A stretch of DNA of 24,102 nt from JBDRNO01 sp043811005. GTDB taxonomy: Bacteria > Bacteroidota > Bacteroidia > NORP154. This document shows positions 21,901 through 24,102 of the stretch, in pieces. The stretch spans positions 1 through 24,102 of the forward strand of contig JBDRNO010000173.1 in the NCBI GenBank assembly GCA_043811005.1. The letters run 5' to 3'. Both the position numbers and the translations under genes were made by a program. The notes under the pieces were generated by a model. It was not told where the DNA came from, did not search any database, and saw only the letters and a list, made by a program, of their open reading frames with translations. Every line of letters starts with the position of its first letter. The first letter of the stretch is position 1.

Positions 21901-22927
21901 ATCGGACAATGTAATGATCACTGCCCTCAGCAAAAAGTCAACCCCTTTACCTGGCGGTGTTATAAAAGAGATATTGGTGGCAAATTCACAGCTTAGCAAG
22001 AAAGTAATGAAAGCGGTAGACAAAAGAATCCCTGCATTACCACCAGGTATTATAAAAGAGATAGATGATGCTCAAACCATTATTTCAGACAAGGAATTGC
22101 TGGAACACAGAATTGTATGGCTGCTCGGAGAGGTACAATTAATAGAAAATGAAATGAGCCGGCAACGATTGAAGTATAAGGAAAAAGTAAAAGCAAAGGA
22201 AGTGCTGGAAAAATCCAAAACAACCGAATCTAAAAAAGTTTTGGCTGAAGTATTGCTTGACGAGCAACAAATTGCTCAAAGCAGGGCTATGCTTGACACC
22301 GTTATTATTAAAGCACAAAGTGATACCCTGTTAAAAGACAGTGTTGCCTCTGCACGTATCGTTAAAGAGAGCCAGAATTTTTACAAGCTGATGAACACCC
22401 TGCTCGACATAGCCGATTCGGGTAAAACAATTATTGAAATAGATAGTATACAGGAGCAAACCATTCGTGAAGTGGTAAATTCCAAGGCAAAAGTTGCTGC
22501 TTACAAGGCACAGGTAATGCTTAAAAAAGCTAAGAAGGAAAATTTTGCGCATTCCATAATAAAGATACAGCAAAATATGAACAAAATGGCAGGTTCCGGT
22601 AATTCAAACGATGAAGAAGTTAAATATCCCGGTATTATCGGAGAAGAAATACCTGGAGAATTCTCCTTTGAAGGATATCATTTAAGCAATTATCCCAATC
22701 CTTTCAGGGATGGTACAATAATAGGCGCTAACATCCCGGGTCATTTTGATGAATGTGAGATAGTTATTACTGATATTGTGGGTGATGTGATTAAACAATT
22801 TACTTTAAAAAAAGGGCATAATTTTATTGAAATAACAACTGCAGATATAAAATATGGAATTTACTTCTATAGTTTGATATCAAAAGGACACAAAATAAAA
22901 ACCAAAAAGATGGTACATATTAGATAA
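18968..22927 (+). CDS. second giant S8-like peptidase with beta-helix, alpha-helical module and T9SS-type end; atypical active-site motifs
   Basis: This is a 1319-aa exported paralogue of the 11500 protein. Signal peptide about 1-35 (LISGLIILGVSIFISSNTFSQ). It lacks the propeptide-like region: the catalytic domain starts at once (WHIENTGQ). Asp82 (VVVIDRDLDRTFFDDHPDL), His149 (GGLAHAINIAGIIAANG), Asn256 (FAAGNNGD) and Ser361 (GGTSSATPQVA) can be placed, so the triad residues are present, but HGTH is HAIN and DTG is DRD. Activity is uncertain. A 42-residue block after the Ser is nearly identical to the first peptidase. Beta-helix-like repeats cover about 430-850. The shared helical module (about 949-1036) and a long lysine/glutamate-rich coiled-coil region to about 1210 follow. 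The end (NYPNPFRDGTIIGANIPG ... KYGIYFYSLIS) is a T9SS sorting domain. Confidence 0.88.
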   Translation: MKPTKTTNNCSNFNLISGLIILGVSIFISSNTFSQGAYVSKQWHIENTGQEAGYLSGHDINVVPCWNNITEGDPNAVVVVIDRDLDRTFFDDHPDLAGKLVNTDDFTYCNNIFPFSPGDPIPVNNPCWIPGMGIGDWEEYLGPYGGLAHAINIAGIIAANGNVKGVAPNVKIMHLKTCGNDPKGRFEAINYALDRHNEFPLMVITCSWSLTEDMINCPIYNNDPTYTPNFSLADYVETTLQRTADENVPIFFAAGNNGDNFVKFLAKDPRTIAVGSMPYCDLVRKETGDCSTSNDIDYGLADYGSNYGNELDISAPGRNILTTDAVGNDGRNDVDVNGLETPPYNNQNFHDVDYHFFGGTSSATPQVAAAAALMLSVNPCLTSDEIRTILQNTADKVGPYTYIGGRCDELGYGRLNVYEAVLAVQNSQPITTNTTWNSVNYTINGPLIITNNSYLAIQSSSTIEFGPNGSIIVEPGSFLFINNSTLTSITGCDILWKGIELQTDGDNYAQGSINNSVLENAKKGLFYSPGSNPPPTYCSSYASLTVYNCTFKNNQVSIKIENLRPGNLDCNLGVTFFDNCTFIIDNTAPTGISHPVTFIEIDGANDVQVLSSTFTTSLISLPDNQKPIAINSNNTPDLSIYFNCNFSNLSIAIQSVDDILRVHDNTFQNITKGIQRFNPNSGPAFIFHNDFHNVKEGIFIQSGSYDEISYNYFDIPSSYDAYGLFMIGCGGFHIEDNTLAGAGVPGDYSYGMVFENSAALGGVVFDNEFLNTDFHIQSQGVNELLKIRCNDFTNPGTKSWTVVLDDAMHGELKSQGNSGCDVDPGQAAGNHWLDLCSGSTVEDIFVANIPYEGPVNFMYFAHNQDQLGDATTIPECSSPAWKNTNHLHICATSEQGLPNSSCDDFIQGIIGDPDDDLEGYIGGLINLKEDYLTKAESEKETLKKLTNSGNAQALFDIILQNKPPGKVKNALLDASPFLSDNVMITALSKKSTPLPGGVIKEILVANSQLSKKVMKAVDKRIPALPPGIIKEIDDAQTIISDKELLEHRIVWLLGEVQLIENEMSRQRLKYKEKVKAKEVLEKSKTTESKKVLAEVLLDEQQIAQSRAMLDTVIIKAQSDTLLKDSVASARIVKESQNFYKLMNTLLDIADSGKTIIEIDSIQEQTIREVVNSKAKVAAYKAQVMLKKAKKENFAHSIIKIQQNMNKMAGSGNSNDEEVKYPGIIGEEIPGEFSFEGYHLSNYPNPFRDGTIIGANIPGHFDECEIVITDIVGDVIKQFTLKKGHNFIEITTADIKYGIYFYSLISKGHKIKTKKMVHIR

Positions 22928-22948
22928 TGGTTAAACAAAATTAAAATG

Positions 22949-22989
22949 AACCCCTTTTACATTCATAGTAAAAGGGGTTTGTTGCTTTT
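22949..22989 (+). terminator. strong intrinsic terminator after the second S8 peptidase gene
   Basis: AACCCCTTTTAC (22949-22960) and GTAAAAGGGGTT (22968-22979) form a perfect 12-bp stem with a 7-nt loop, followed by TGTTGCTTTT. It lies 21 bp after the peptidase stop. The first S8 gene also ends in a terminator, but its sequence is different. Confidence 0.85.
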
Positions 22990-23029
22990 AACGGATTATA
23001 AGAAACTTTTTAATATAATCTTTCACAGT

Positions 23030-23117
23030 ATTATGTATTTTTGTTGTAAATAACAGTGAAATATACGCCCAATGTATATTTTATAAATTATTTGATATCT
23101 ATTATCAGAGAAGCTGA
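23030..23117 (+). pseudogene. truncated duplicate of the start of the 23189 gene
   Basis: One frame reads CIFVVNNSEIYAQCIFYKLF, then DIYYQRS and a TGA at 23115-23117. The 23189 protein reads AINAQCIFHKLYDYNQKYDA at the same place. At the DNA level CAATGTATATTTTATAAATT matches CAGTGTATATTTCATAAATT. The relic has no start codon in frame. It seems to be a leftover from a local duplication about 185 bp upstream of the intact copy. Confidence 0.6.
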
Positions 23118-23188
23118 TAATAATTGAATAAGCAATTTTTTTATACCCTTTTTGCATAAATTTTTAAAAAGGGATTTTATTTTGATTC

Positions 23189-24102
23189 ATGAAAGAATCC
23201 TTAATATATACAATAATTTTTTTCTGTTTAAATTCATTTGCAATAAATGCACAGTGTATATTTCATAAATTGTATGATTATAATCAAAAGTATGATGCTG
23301 GATTTTCAGTAATACAGACGAAAAATAATGGATATATTGCTTGCGGCAGCACTTTTATCTCAGGATTTTTAGGATTATATATTTTAAAAACGGATATGTG
23401 TGGTGATACTTTATGGAAAAAAGAATATGACTTTAGTGCAAATGGAACAGATGATGGGTTTTCTGTTACCCAATTATATGATAGTACATATGTTATATGT
23501 GGTTGGGTGAGAGATAGCATAGAAAAGGCTAAAGATACTTATTTGTTAAAATTGGATAAGAATGGAAATATTATTTGGTACAAACCTATTGAAGGTGGTT
23601 TTAATGATGGTGGTATTATGCATAAATTAACATATGATAACAGTTTTATCATAGGCGGCTACAAATTTGATTCCGCAATGACCGCTTCTCAGATATTTTT
23701 AATCAAAACCGACAGTACAGGTAATATACAGTGGCAACAAGAGTATATAGACTCAGCTTATTTATATTCTATTGATAAAACCCGGGATGGAGGATACATA
23801 CTTTCAGGAGAAATTTTAAACCCAGCTTCAAATAGCTGGGACTTATTTTTAATAAAAACCGATAGCATTGGCAATTTGAAGTGGGAAAAGTATTACGGAG
23901 ACAATTACAGCCAGTTTCAGGGCTATGCTGTCACTACTATAGATGGTGGCTATGTTATGGCAGGAAGAACTTATGATGCGGGAGGGGATATGGACGGGTA
24001 TATACTAAAAACTGACAGCTTAGGTAATGTAGAGTGGGAAAAGGTGTATGGTACAAACGATGAGTTTGAGCGGTTTAAGTTTGTGAGACAACTGCCTGAG
24101 GG
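23189..24102 (+). CDS. secreted propeller-type protein, 3' end cut by the window (paralogue of the 15558 gene)
   Basis: The frame is open from ATG 23189 to the window end (304 codons seen). It begins with a signal peptide (MKESLIYTIIFFCLNSFAINAQ). At least five repeats carry the pattern 'hhLIKTDSxGNxxWxxxYG' (ILKTDMCGDTLWKKEYD, LIKTDSTGNIQWQQEYI, LIKTDSIGNLKWEKYYG, ILKTDSLGNVEWEKVYG) and 'DGGYIxxG', the same unit as in the 15558 protein. By analogy the missing part should hold two more repeats, possibly SprB repeats, and a T9SS sorting domain. It follows the second S8 peptidase as its paralogue follows the first. Confidence 0.8.
   Translation, partial: MKESLIYTIIFFCLNSFAINAQCIFHKLYDYNQKYDAGFSVIQTKNNGYIACGSTFISGFLGLYILKTDMCGDTLWKKEYDFSANGTDDGFSVTQLYDSTYVICGWVRDSIEKAKDTYLLKLDKNGNIIWYKPIEGGFNDGGIMHKLTYDNSFIIGGYKFDSAMTASQIFLIKTDSTGNIQWQQEYIDSAYLYSIDKTRDGGYILSGEILNPASNSWDLFLIKTDSIGNLKWEKYYGDNYSQFQGYAVTTIDGGYVMAGRTYDAGGDMDGYILKTDSLGNVEWEKVYGTNDEFERFKFVRQLPE

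Overview
The window reads as AT-rich DNA of a member of the phylum Bacteroidota. Four secreted proteins with visible C-termini end in the Por-type (type IX secretion, T9SS) C-terminal sorting domain. Two of them carry SprB-like repeats. Several promoters contain the Bacteroidota -7 box TAnnTTTG. The left end looks like a plasmid (or integrated plasmid) backbone, so the contig may be a large plasmid or chromid. I cannot tell from the sequence whether it is circular. No rRNA, tRNA, CRISPR array or intact transposase was seen.

Left end (1-4100), replication module. It holds the tail of a probable DUF4942-type protein (3-245), an unknown 139-aa gene (635-1054), and a convergently overlapping Rep_3/RepB replication initiator on the minus strand (993-1931). 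An array of about ten iteron-like repeats follows (1992-2460), with an AT-rich inverted repeat beyond it (2554-2669). Then come a small frameshifted gene (3099-3334) preceded by a strong hairpin, a bidirectional terminator, and a two-gene minus-strand operon of small proteins (3489-3936). One intergenic stretch occurs twice (2771-2890 and 3951-4094).

Middle and right (4180-24102), secreted-protein islands. A promoter element with a perfect 12-bp inverted repeat (AGTGAAAACACT / AGTGTTTTCACT) and an invariant TAAATTTG box occurs three times (4184, 11373, 18697). Copy 1 drives a probable operon: lipoprotein, seven-bladed SBBP propeller T9SS substrate, and a GTGA-coupled outer-membrane barrel-like protein (4280-8429). 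Copies 2 and 3 precede two very large S8 (subtilisin-like) peptidases (11500-15477 and 18968-22927). Each has a predicted beta-helix middle, a shared alpha-helical module and a T9SS sorting domain or similar end. Each protease is preceded by a decayed copy of the 4280 lipoprotein gene and followed by a propeller gene (15558-17453; 23189 to the window end).

The right part therefore looks like an old tandem duplication, with a period of about 7.5-7.7 kb, of the cassette [lipoprotein - dyad promoter - S8 peptidase - propeller]. A minus-strand Asp-box (BNR-like) T9SS substrate (8659-10527) separates the first operon from the cassettes. Relics are frequent: a serine recombinase (17571-17872), two lipoprotein copies, an abandoned signal-peptide start (18845) and a duplicated gene start (23030). 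This fits accessory DNA that has been repeatedly rearranged.
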